Origin: Sphingobacteriia bacterium
GTDB taxonomy: Bacteria > Bacteroidota > Bacteroidia > Chitinophagales > Chitinophagaceae
Assembly: GCA_947452295.1 (NCBI GenBank)
Contig: CANGCK010000003.1
Coordinates: 1 to 64,000 of the forward strand
DNA: 64,000 nucleotides
Direction: 5' to 3'
This document shows positions 54,770 through 62,715 of this stretch, piece by piece. The first letter of the stretch is position 1. Each line of letters opens with the position of its first letter. Under the pieces are notes generated by a model that was not told the DNA's origin, did not search any database, and was given only the letters and a program-made list of their open reading frames with translations. The position numbers and the translations under genes were made by a program.

Positions 54770-56394
54770 TGTTTGGTAAAAAATCAATACTCTTTTTAGC
54801 AATAATAATTCCAACAATTCTTATTGCACAACGTCAAGACGTAGATACCACTGTTAAAGAAGGTACTAGACTAGATTTCCTTTATGCAGAAAGATATAAT
54901 CTATATAAAATTGATTCTTTAAATGATTTTATATCTTTAGCAGGGAAAGTACAAGTAAAACAAGGGAGAACAATTTTTTATGCCGATAGTGCAATACTCA
55001 ATCGCCAACTGAATACTTTAGAAGCTTTTGGGAATGTTCACATTAATGATGCAGATAGTATTCATACCTATGCGCAATACTTAAAATATTTGGGGAAGGA
55101 AAGAAAAGCTTTTCTTAAAACTAAAGTGAAACTCACAGATGGAAAAGGTGAATTAACCACAGAAGCATTAGAGTATGATGTTGCCGTAAAAATTGGCACT
55201 TATTTAACTGGAGGAAAGTTAGTAAACAAAAAGTCAACATTAACCAGTGTAGAAGGTTACTATTATGGCGACACACGAGATGTGATTTTTAAGAAAAAGG
55301 TATTGATGATTGACCCCAATAACAAAATATCAGGCGACACCCTACAATACAATACTGGAACTGAAATTACCACTTTTACCTCCCCTACTACCATTTTAAA
55401 TATCAAAGAAAAACGTACCATAAAAACAAAATCGGGTTATTATGATATGAAAAACAAAAAAGGGGAACTATACAAGAGATCCTCAATTGATGATAGTACC
55501 TATACATTTACTGCAGATGAAATGGCGTTTGATGATTCTACAGGTTTGAGTGAATTTAGGGGAAATGCCGTATATAAAGGTAAAGATACTGCCCAGGGAT
55601 TTGACATGATTGCTAATAATATTAAAACAAATAAAAAACGAAATTCATTATTGGCAACACAAAAGCCGTTATTATTAATAAAACAAGGGATAGATTCTAT
55701 TTACATTTCAGCTGATACACTTTATACAGCAAAACTATCTGATTTAATGAAATCCAGAACCGTTCCAAATCTTAGAGATACTACTTTACCCTCCATTATA
55801 AAAGAAAAGAATAAAGAAGATAGCAGCGATAAATTCTTCGAAGCATTTTACAATGTAAAAATATTTTCTGATTCACTGCAAGCTATTGGCGATAGCTTGT
55901 TTTATTCTTTGAAAGATTCTGTTTTCCGATTATTTAAATCACCCATTATTTGGGCGCAAGAAAACCAAATAAGTGGTGATACCATTTACTTATATATAAA
56001 AGCTAAAAAGCCAGAAAGATTGTATGTATTTGAAAATGCAATGGCAATAAATAAAGTAGATAGTTCTGAGTATTTTAATCAACTTAAAGGGCGAACGCTA
56101 AATACTTTGTTTATTGATGGAAAAATTAGTTCAATGCGTTCAAAAGGAAATGCAGCGAATATTTATTATGCAACTGATGATTATAAAAAATTCATTGGTG
56201 TAAATAAATCAACAGCAGATGTAATTGATATCTTCTTTGAAGACAGCAAACCACAGAAAGTAGTATTTTTAAGAAATTTAGAGGGTACAACATATCCAAT
56301 GCGTCAAGTAAACCATACTGAAATAAGATTACGGAATTTTAAATGGCAAATAGATAAAAGACCCAAATCGTCTTTCGACATACTATCAAACTAA
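54769..56394 (+). CDS. OstA-like (LptA/LptC-type) periplasmic protein
   Basis: The 541-residue protein has a signal peptide (MFGKKSILFLAIIIPTILIAQ) and an extended OstA jellyroll: LYKIDSLNDFISLAGKVQVK, FYADSAILNRQLNTLEAFGNVHI, and repeated GDTLQYNTGTEITTF-like strands. In this phylum such proteins are annotated OstA-like and probably form the periplasmic bridge that carries lipopolysaccharide to LptD, which is encoded 2 kb away. Its length is about three times that of E. coli LptA, suggesting a longer bridge. It is translationally coupled to the MCE gene upstream and lies 12 nt from nhaA. Confidence 0.85.
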   Translation: MFGKKSILFLAIIIPTILIAQRQDVDTTVKEGTRLDFLYAERYNLYKIDSLNDFISLAGKVQVKQGRTIFYADSAILNRQLNTLEAFGNVHINDADSIHTYAQYLKYLGKERKAFLKTKVKLTDGKGELTTEALEYDVAVKIGTYLTGGKLVNKKSTLTSVEGYYYGDTRDVIFKKKVLMIDPNNKISGDTLQYNTGTEITTFTSPTTILNIKEKRTIKTKSGYYDMKNKKGELYKRSSIDDSTYTFTADEMAFDDSTGLSEFRGNAVYKGKDTAQGFDMIANNIKTNKKRNSLLATQKPLLLIKQGIDSIYISADTLYTAKLSDLMKSRTVPNLRDTTLPSIIKEKNKEDSSDKFFEAFYNVKIFSDSLQAIGDSLFYSLKDSVFRLFKSPIIWAQENQISGDTIYLYIKAKKPERLYVFENAMAINKVDSSEYFNQLKGRTLNTLFIDGKISSMRSKGNAANIYYATDDYKKFIGVNKSTADVIDIFFEDSKPQKVVFLRNLEGTTYPMRQVNHTEIRLRNFKWQIDKRPKSSFDILSN

Positions 56395-56406
56395 TTCAAT
56401 GATTTT

Positions 56407-57600
56407 ATGCTTACTATCACCCAAAAAATAATGCATCCCCTTAAATTATTTTTTAGAGATAGCAGGGCTGTTGGCATTTCATTAATTGTTTCCACTATTA
56501 TTTCCTTAATCCTATCCAATAATAATACTACAAATCATTGGTATCAAAAAATTTGGTCTTGGAATTTTAGTGGCAAAATTGCACATCACTTTCAAATAGG
56601 TTCCTTTAATTTCCCCAATTCCCCAGTAGCATTGATCAATGATTTTTTAATGGCCATTTTCTTTTTTTTAGCTGGCATGGAAATAAAAAGAGAATTAACC
56701 AACGGAGAGTTGGCTTCACGAAAAAAAGCCGTACTTCCTATTGCTGCTGCAGTTGGAGGAATGGTTACTCCTGCATTAATTTTTTCAATTTTTAACTGGG
56801 GAACTTCGTATAAGAATGGATGGGCCATTCCAATGGCAACAGATATTGCTTTTACATTGGGCGTAGCTTCTTTATTAGGCAAAAAAATACCCCTTTCTCT
56901 TAAAGTATTCTTAACCGCCCTTGCAATTATTGACGACTTAGGCGCCATTGTTGTTATTGCTCTTTTTTACGGTGGGCATATTCATCTATTTTACTTGAGT
57001 ATAGTTATTGTAATTATGCTACTGCTTTGGATTTTCAATAAATTTTCAATTCAATTTGGTTGGTTTTATTGGTTATTAGGGTTTATTTTATGGTACTGTA
57101 TGTTTAATTCAGGTATTCATGCGTCGGTAGCAGGCGTTGTTTTTGCTTTTTTTATTCCAGTTTCCTTATTAAACAAACTAGAGCTTAAATTACATTTTCC
57201 TGTTTACTTTATTATTATCCCTATTTTTGCATTAGCAAATACTGCTATTACCATCCCTCCCCATATTGAGCATCAAATGAATCAGACATTAAGTTGGGGG
57301 ATTATTATTGGATTACTTATAGGAAAACCATTAGGCATTGTTACCGCTTCATTTATAATGGTCAAACTAAAATGGGCTCAATTACCACTAAATACTAATT
57401 GGTATAAAATGGCAGGGGCTGGAATATTAGCTGGTATTGGTTTTACAATGAGTATTTTTTTGTCGACAATATCTTTTGTGAATACCATTGATCAAAATAT
57501 TGCTAAAATATCAGTACTCATTACTTCTATTTTAGCAATGGTTGTTGGATTTTGTTGGTTTCTGTTACAATTTAAAAGTAGTACTATTCACTACAAGTAA
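56407..57600 (+). CDS. nhaA: Na+/H+ antiporter NhaA
   Basis: The 397-residue protein has about 11-12 membrane helices and the NhaA signature: AIIDDLGAIVVIALFY, with the ion-binding Asp176-Asp177 pair (Asp163/164 in E. coli), plus TDIAFTLGVASLLG and MEIKRELTNGEL. It exchanges internal Na+ for external protons to keep pH and salt balance. The next gene starts 1 nt after its stop, an unusual coupling with a barrel protein. An alternative start at an in-frame ATG at 56431 is possible. Confidence 0.97.
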   Translation: MLTITQKIMHPLKLFFRDSRAVGISLIVSTIISLILSNNNTTNHWYQKIWSWNFSGKIAHHFQIGSFNFPNSPVALINDFLMAIFFFLAGMEIKRELTNGELASRKKAVLPIAAAVGGMVTPALIFSIFNWGTSYKNGWAIPMATDIAFTLGVASLLGKKIPLSLKVFLTALAIIDDLGAIVVIALFYGGHIHLFYLSIVIVIMLLLWIFNKFSIQFGWFYWLLGFILWYCMFNSGIHASVAGVVFAFFIPVSLLNKLELKLHFPVYFIIIPIFALANTAITIPPHIEHQMNQTLSWGIIIGLLIGKPLGIVTASFIMVKLKWAQLPLNTNWYKMAGAGILAGIGFTMSIFLSTISFVNTIDQNIAKISVLITSILAMVVGFCWFLLQFKSSTIHYK

Positions 57601-57601
57601 A

Positions 57602-59455
57602 ATGATGCAACAATATTATAAAAAGCTATTTGTTATATTGTTACTGTGCGGATATTATTTTTTTACTCCGATTTTGCTGTGCGCACAAAACAAACAAGAC
57701 TCTGTATTTTTTTTAGCAACCAAAAAGGGACTATTGGGTAAAATTGGCAAATCGGTTTCTGTTAACAACAGTATTACTTCATTGCCATTAGAGGGTGCAG
57801 TAAAAAATGCTGCCAACTTTGAACCTTACCTAGGAAAAATAATTCGCCATATTTATATCCAAAAAATAGGTTTCACAAAATATGGGAACGATTCACTTTC
57901 CACCTTTAAAAACTTTTTTAATCAATTAGGAGATCACTTACATGTTAGCACTAAAGAAAATATAATTAGGAATAATTTATTTTTTACGGAAGGCGAAAAA
58001 GTATATCCAAACTTAATGGCTGATAATGAAAAATTTTTACATGATTTAAGCTTTTTACAAGACGCTAAAATAATTATAGATGAAATAGAAAGTACGCAAG
58101 ATTCAGTTGATGTAGAAATTATTTTAAAAGATGTTTTCCCAATTGGAGGCAGTGTTAGTGAAGCCAATCCTAACAAATCTATATTTGAACTTAATAATGA
58201 TAATTTATTTGGAACTGGCAATAGAATTCAAATAAATAACTTAATTGATTTGAAAAGAAATCCTACTTATGGCATTGGGTTGTCTGTATTAAAAAGAAAT
58301 GTTTCCGGCAGCTTTCTAGATTTATCATTAGGTTTTGACAATCAACATCCTACATTCAATAGTAACCAATTACAAGAAACCAACGTTTATGTAAAAGGGA
58401 ATTTGCCTTTGGTAAGTCCTTATCATGCAATAACTGGTGGATTTGAACTTTCCAAGAACAAAACCATCAACAGATACGACAATGATTCTTTATATCAATT
58501 AATGCTGCAATACAATTACAGTAATATTGATGTATGGATTGGTGTAAACATTGGAACTAAAAAATATACAAAACTTAAATTCGATACGCGACTAAAAAAA
58601 ATAATTTCATTAAGATTATTCAATCGAGATTTTATCACTGTCCCTAATATACAAGCTACACATTATGACAGCAAATATGCTGATATTAGGGGTTTACTTG
58701 CTTCATATACTATTTTTAAACAAGATTTTTATCATACTAATTTTATTTATGGATTTGGAAGAAATGAAGATGTTCCTGAAGGATTTAATTTTTCACTGAC
58801 AAGTGGCTGGACCAATAAGAATGACTTTCCTAGATATTATGTTGGATTTGATTATCAAAGAAACTATTTCAACAAAAAAAACAATTATTTAAATTATAAC
58901 TTTAAAGGAGGGGGATACTATAATTCCGATAGAATTGAAGATATTAGTTTGTTAACAAGTATTGAAATATTTACTCGATTAAGAAAACTGGGGAAAAGTA
59001 CTTGGTATTCAAGGCATTTCATAAGTGGTAGCCTAACCCAACAAATTAATACTTTTTTAAATGAGCCAATTAGACTATCGAGTATATATGGACTTCCCTT
59101 ATTACGAAACCCCAACACATTATCTTCAGGTAGAGTAAGTTTAAATATTGAAACAGTTTTCTATAATACTTGGAAATTTTTGGGATTTAATTTTGCTCCA
59201 TTTAATTTTTTCAACTTTTCATACCTAAAAGATGTAGGGAAAGAAACAATAACAGGTGACTTTTATACTTCAATAGGTGGTGGAATTAGGACTAGAAATG
59301 AAAATCTTGTTTTTGGCACTATGGAGTTAAAGTTTGCTTATTTACCCAGGGTTGTATCTACTTATAATGTCTGGAATATTAGTTTTAATACCGATTTGCA
59401 ATTTCGGTACATTACAGAATTAATTAAAAAACCCGATTTTATCCGTATAAATTAA
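57602..59455 (+). CDS. Omp85/BamA-like outer-membrane barrel protein
   Basis: The product is 617 residues from the ATG at 57602, which gives a signal peptide (MMQQYYKKLFVILLLCGYYFF...AQ); an ORF read from 57542 would start inside nhaA. After a linker, residues about 70-190 form a POTRA-like module (IRHIYIQKIGFTKYG, LSFLQDAKIIIDE, DSVDVEIILKDVFPI). The remaining 430 residues alternate as barrel strands; the end (GGGIRTRNENLVFGTMELKFAYLP) matches the final strands of Omp85 proteins. The usual VRGF motif is not obvious; IYGLPLLRN occupies that region. Its partner or substrate is unknown. Confidence 0.75.
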   Translation: MMQQYYKKLFVILLLCGYYFFTPILLCAQNKQDSVFFLATKKGLLGKIGKSVSVNNSITSLPLEGAVKNAANFEPYLGKIIRHIYIQKIGFTKYGNDSLSTFKNFFNQLGDHLHVSTKENIIRNNLFFTEGEKVYPNLMADNEKFLHDLSFLQDAKIIIDEIESTQDSVDVEIILKDVFPIGGSVSEANPNKSIFELNNDNLFGTGNRIQINNLIDLKRNPTYGIGLSVLKRNVSGSFLDLSLGFDNQHPTFNSNQLQETNVYVKGNLPLVSPYHAITGGFELSKNKTINRYDNDSLYQLMLQYNYSNIDVWIGVNIGTKKYTKLKFDTRLKKIISLRLFNRDFITVPNIQATHYDSKYADIRGLLASYTIFKQDFYHTNFIYGFGRNEDVPEGFNFSLTSGWTNKNDFPRYYVGFDYQRNYFNKKNNYLNYNFKGGGYYNSDRIEDISLLTSIEIFTRLRKLGKSTWYSRHFISGSLTQQINTFLNEPIRLSSIYGLPLLRNPNTLSSGRVSLNIETVFYNTWKFLGFNFAPFNFFNFSYLKDVGKETITGDFYTSIGGGIRTRNENLVFGTMELKFAYLPRVVSTYNVWNISFNTDLQFRYITELIKKPDFIRIN

Positions 59456-59511
59456 TTTGACACCTAAATGCGAACTAATTTTCTTTACTTGCGTTTATAA
59501 AATAAAAAAAC

Positions 59512-60021
59512 ATGAAAAAAATATCTACCATCTTGGGCGTAGCTTTTATGAGCTTATTTATTTGCGCAGCAAATGCGCAACAACCTAGTCCGGCAACAAC
59601 TGCTAAAAACACCTTGAAAAATGGCACTGTAATAACTATAAATTATAGCTCTCCTGCATTAAAGGGCAGAACAATGGGTAAAGATGTAGAGCCGATGAAG
59701 GGACAAATTTGGCGTGCAGGGGCAAATGAAGCAACCACTTTTGAATTCAGCAAGAATGTTACAATTCAAGGAAAACCAGTTCCAGCAGGGAAATACAGTT
59801 TTTTTGTGATAGATAATGGAACAGATTGGACAATCATTTTAAATAAAACATGGAAACAATGGGGTGCTTATGAGTATAAGCAAGCAGATGATGTATTACG
59901 ATTTAACACTACTCCTGTAAAGTCAAATCCATCTTCAGAGCGTTTAACTTACAGCATTTCAACAGAAGGATTAATTGGTTTGAAATGGGGAACAACACAA
60001 GTTTCATTTAATGTTCAATAA
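59512..60021 (+). CDS. Secreted DUF2911 protein
   Basis: The 169-residue protein has a signal peptide (MKKISTILGVAFMSLFICAANAQ). The rest matches DUF2911: INYSSPALKGRTMG, GQIWRAGANEATTFEF, PVPAGKYSFFVI, NKTWKQWGAYEY and a final strand LKWGTTQVSF. DUF2911 domains are beta-rich, periplasmic in Bacteroidota, and of unknown function. It stands 56 nt after the Omp85-like gene and 34 nt before the DUF2452 gene, so a shared transcript is possible. Confidence 0.85.
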   Translation: MKKISTILGVAFMSLFICAANAQQPSPATTAKNTLKNGTVITINYSSPALKGRTMGKDVEPMKGQIWRAGANEATTFEFSKNVTIQGKPVPAGKYSFFVIDNGTDWTIILNKTWKQWGAYEYKQADDVLRFNTTPVKSNPSSERLTYSISTEGLIGLKWGTTQVSFNVQ

Positions 60022-60055
60022 TCTTTCAATTGTAGACCCTATTCACAATAAATAA

Positions 60056-60844
60056 ATGGTTCAAGCATATAACTTTTTAGCTAGTTGGCAACTTTTCCCC
60101 GAGAAATGCATTTTCGAAAATGGCATAGAACCTAAAAGTGGGAACTGTAAAATTGAAAGTATTAATAACGGGCATGCTTTATCTATAAGTATTAATTGGG
60201 TGAGCATTGATAATGAAGCCTATTATACACAATACACATTGGTACCAGATGATACAGAAAGGGACTTTGAAGATATTGAACTTGCCGACAAAATCAAATC
60301 GAGTATATTGAATGCTTCTACTTTTCAGATATTGTTTATAAAAAACAATAGTACTGTGTTAGAAGTGGTCCATGAAATTTTACCAAATGGCTATTTAAAA
60401 GTTACACACCACGGCATTAAAAAAGACAATCAACCATTTAAAAATATTGAAATTTACCACAAGCAAATGAGTGTGCTTCCTTACGCATCATCGGTTGCGG
60501 GGGTTGCAATAAGGCCTACTAAAGAAGGGGTGATTAAACACAAGGCATTAAGTGCAATGGAAGACCAAACCAATATGCAATTGGAACAAATTAGACAGCA
60601 AATTGAACTTTTGGCCAAACAAGCACAGGAAATTAAAAAAAGAAAGGAACTAAGTTTAATGATATATGAAGCCAGGTTATCCTTTAAACCACAAATTGGT
60701 TATATATATCATTTATATGAAAAGCAAGATGGTACGCATATGTTATCATTGGTTGCACCGCAAGAATGGGGTAGTTCCGGTCCTTTTAAACAATTTGTTT
60801 CATCTGTTAAATTATTGGCAGACCATACTTGGATTGAGGTTTAA
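60056..60844 (+). CDS. Two-part protein: unknown beta domain plus DUF2452
   Basis: The 262-residue protein has no signal peptide. The N-terminal 125 residues (FLASWQLFPEKCIFENG and following) form a beta-rich domain I do not recognise, perhaps lipocalin-like. The C-terminal part, from about residue 145, is the DUF2452 signature: GVAIRPTKEGVIKHKALSAM, a long helix LEQIRQQIELLAKQAQEIKKRKEL, then FKPQIGYIYHLYEKQDG and LSLVAPQEWG. Function is unknown for both parts. DUF2452 is very strongly conserved in Bacteroidota, which suggests a housekeeping role. Confidence 0.8.
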   Translation: MVQAYNFLASWQLFPEKCIFENGIEPKSGNCKIESINNGHALSISINWVSIDNEAYYTQYTLVPDDTERDFEDIELADKIKSSILNASTFQILFIKNNSTVLEVVHEILPNGYLKVTHHGIKKDNQPFKNIEIYHKQMSVLPYASSVAGVAIRPTKEGVIKHKALSAMEDQTNMQLEQIRQQIELLAKQAQEIKKRKELSLMIYEARLSFKPQIGYIYHLYEKQDGTHMLSLVAPQEWGSSGPFKQFVSSVKLLADHTWIEV

Positions 60845-60891
60845 GGAATCTGCACAATAATCGATTGAATTAAATATTAAAAAAATGCATT

Positions 60892-61344
60892 ATGGCTAAG
60901 CCTTCTATTTACGATCCATCAATATACCAATCTATACGACATAGAATAGCCTCTTTAACAGTAGAACATACTAGAAAATGGGGTAAAATGGAATTACCTC
61001 AAATGATGGCGCATTTAAGAAAATCGTTAGAAACTGGCATCAATACAAACACGAAAAATCTCCTTATCGGCACGTTGTTTGGGGCAATTATAAAAAAGAT
61101 CGTATTTACTGAAAATCCATATAAACAAAGTTTACCAACAGCTAAAAATATGGTAATTACCAATGATAGAAATTTTGAGGAAGAAAAAGCTAAATTACTA
61201 TCAACATATGATCTTTTTTATACCAATGGAGGAGATTATGCCGCAAAAATAAAACACCCATTATTTGGTAAAATGAACGCTGGAGAATGGGGCTTTAGTC
61301 AATGGAAACATATTGAGCATCATTTACGTCAATTTGGCGTTTAG
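60892..61344 (+). CDS. DUF1569 (DinB-like) protein
   Basis: The 150-residue protein has the DUF1569 arrangement: KWGKMELPQMMAHLRKSLE in the first half, with the conserved His, and HPLFGKMNAGEWGFSQWKHIEHHLRQF at the end, where the histidines would complete a metal site as in DinB/YfiT helical bundles. The family function is unknown; thiol-related or metal-dependent roles are guessed for DinB-like proteins. It follows the DUF2452 gene by 47 nt and is closed by a bidirectional terminator. Confidence 0.82.
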   Translation: MAKPSIYDPSIYQSIRHRIASLTVEHTRKWGKMELPQMMAHLRKSLETGINTNTKNLLIGTLFGAIIKKIVFTENPYKQSLPTAKNMVITNDRNFEEEKAKLLSTYDLFYTNGGDYAAKIKHPLFGKMNAGEWGFSQWKHIEHHLRQFGV

Positions 61345-61359
61345 TAGTCATTTTATAAT

Positions 61360-61400
61360 AAAAACTGCCCCTTATTTAATTAAATTAAGCGGCAGTTTTT
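61360..61400. terminator. Bidirectional terminator between the DUF1569 gene and icd
   Basis: AAAAACTGCC (61360-61369) pairs with GGCAGTTTTT (61391-61400) around an AT-rich loop. Both arms carry five A or T at the outer end and the genes converge. Confidence 0.8.
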
Positions 61401-61420
61401 GTTATAAAAGTGATTGTATA

Positions 61421-62650
61421 TTAATTCAGCTTTTTTTGTAATTCAGCATCAATTGCATCTAAAAATTCTTCAGTGTACAAATAATGTTCACCATGTTTCA
61501 CTTTATTTCCATGAATACAAACAGCTAAGTCTTTGGTCATTTTTCCACTTTCTACCACTTCTACGCAAACTTTTTCTAAAGCTTCGCAGAAATCTACTAA
61601 TTGCTGGTTATTGTCTAGTTTACCACGGAAAGCCAACCCTCTTGTCCATGCAAAAATAGAAGCAATAGGGTTAGTTGAAGTTGGATTACCTTTTTGGTAT
61701 TCTCTGAAATGTCTGGTAACAGTTCCGTGAGCGGCTTCGGCTTCCATTACAGTACCATCTGGTGTAACTAATGTAGATGTCATTAATCCTAAAGACCCAA
61801 ATCCTTGTGCAACAGTATCGCTTTGCACATCACCATCATAATTTTTACATGCCCAAACAAAATTACCGTTCCATTTTAAAGCACTAGCAACCATATCATC
61901 GATTAATCGATGTTCATAAGTAATTCCTGCATCAGCATATGCTTGCTTAAATTCATTTTGATAAATGTCTTCAAATATATCTTTAAAACGACCATCATAT
62001 TTTTTAAGGATGGTATTTTTAGTTGAAAGGTACAAAGGCCATTTTTTTAATAATGCTTGATTAAAACAAGCCCTTGCAAAACCTTTGATACTTTCGTCGG
62101 TGTTATACATAGCCAAAGCAACACCATCTCCTTTAAAGTTGTATACTTCAAATTCTTGAACAGTTCCATCTTCGCCTTCAAACTTAATGGTTAATTTGCC
62201 TTTTCCTTTAGTTACGAAGTCGGTAGCGCGATATTGGTCACCAAATGCATGACGACCGATACAAATTGGGGCAGTCCAGTTAGGCACCAATCTTGGTACA
62301 TTGTTACAAACTATAGGCTCTCTAAATACGGTACCATCTAAAATATTGCGAATTGTGCCGTTGGGGCTCTTCCACATTTGTTTTAACTTAAATTCTTCAA
62401 CACGAGCCTCATCTGGGGTAATAGTAGCACATTTGATGCCCACACCATATTGTTTAATGGCATTGGCTGCGTCTACAGTAACCTGATCATCAGTTTGGTC
62501 ACGATATTCCATACCAAGATCATAATATTTAATATCAACCTCAAGGTAAGGTAGGATAAGTTTTTCCTTAATAAATTTCCAAATAATTCGGGTCATTTCA
62601 TCGCCATCCAGTTCTACTACCGGGTTAGCTACTTTGATTTTCTGCGCCAT
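61421..62650 (-). CDS. icd: NADP-dependent isocitrate dehydrogenase (eukaryote-like dimeric type)
   Basis: The 409-residue enzyme oxidises isocitrate to 2-oxoglutarate with NADP+ in the TCA cycle. It begins [24 protein letters not shown], the hallmark of the subfamily II (eukaryote-like) homodimeric type. Substrate-site [10 protein letters not shown], the YKATDFV-like loop QYRATDFV, the catalytic Tyr/Lys regions and the NADP-site [17 protein letters not shown] are all present. Such enzymes occur in many Bacteroidota. A TATATTTG element lies 31 nt upstream of the start. Confidence 0.97.
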   Translation of the reverse strand: MAQKIKVANPVVELDGDEMTRIIWKFIKEKLILPYLEVDIKYYDLGMEYRDQTDDQVTVDAANAIKQYGVGIKCATITPDEARVEEFKLKQMWKSPNGTIRNILDGTVFREPIVCNNVPRLVPNWTAPICIGRHAFGDQYRATDFVTKGKGKLTIKFEGEDGTVQEFEVYNFKGDGVALAMYNTDESIKGFARACFNQALLKKWPLYLSTKNTILKKYDGRFKDIFEDIYQNEFKQAYADAGITYEHRLIDDMVASALKWNGNFVWACKNYDGDVQSDTVAQGFGSLGLMTSTLVTPDGTVMEAEAAHGTVTRHFREYQKGNPTSTNPIASIFAWTRGLAFRGKLDNNQQLVDFCEALEKVCVEVVESGKMTKDLAVCIHGNKVKHGEHYLYTEEFLDAIDAELQKKLN

Positions 62651-62681
62651 TCTTAGTTAATTTTAATTGATTCAAGTATGG

Positions 62682-62689
62682 CAAATATA
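62682..62689 (-). promoter_or_regulatory. Candidate -7 element for icd
   Basis: The minus strand reads TATATTTG (TAnnTTTG), 31 nt before the icd ATG and identical to the element ahead of the acyl-CoA dehydrogenase operon. It lies 26 nt past the stop of the upstream transporter gene. Confidence 0.4.
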
Positions 62690-62715
62690 TTACATTATTT
62701 TCAGGAAAAATAGTG

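Noticed and set aside
56592-56948. 118-codon minus-strand frame inside nhaA
   Set aside because: It mirrors conserved NhaA codons; hydrophobic composition comes from the opposite strand.
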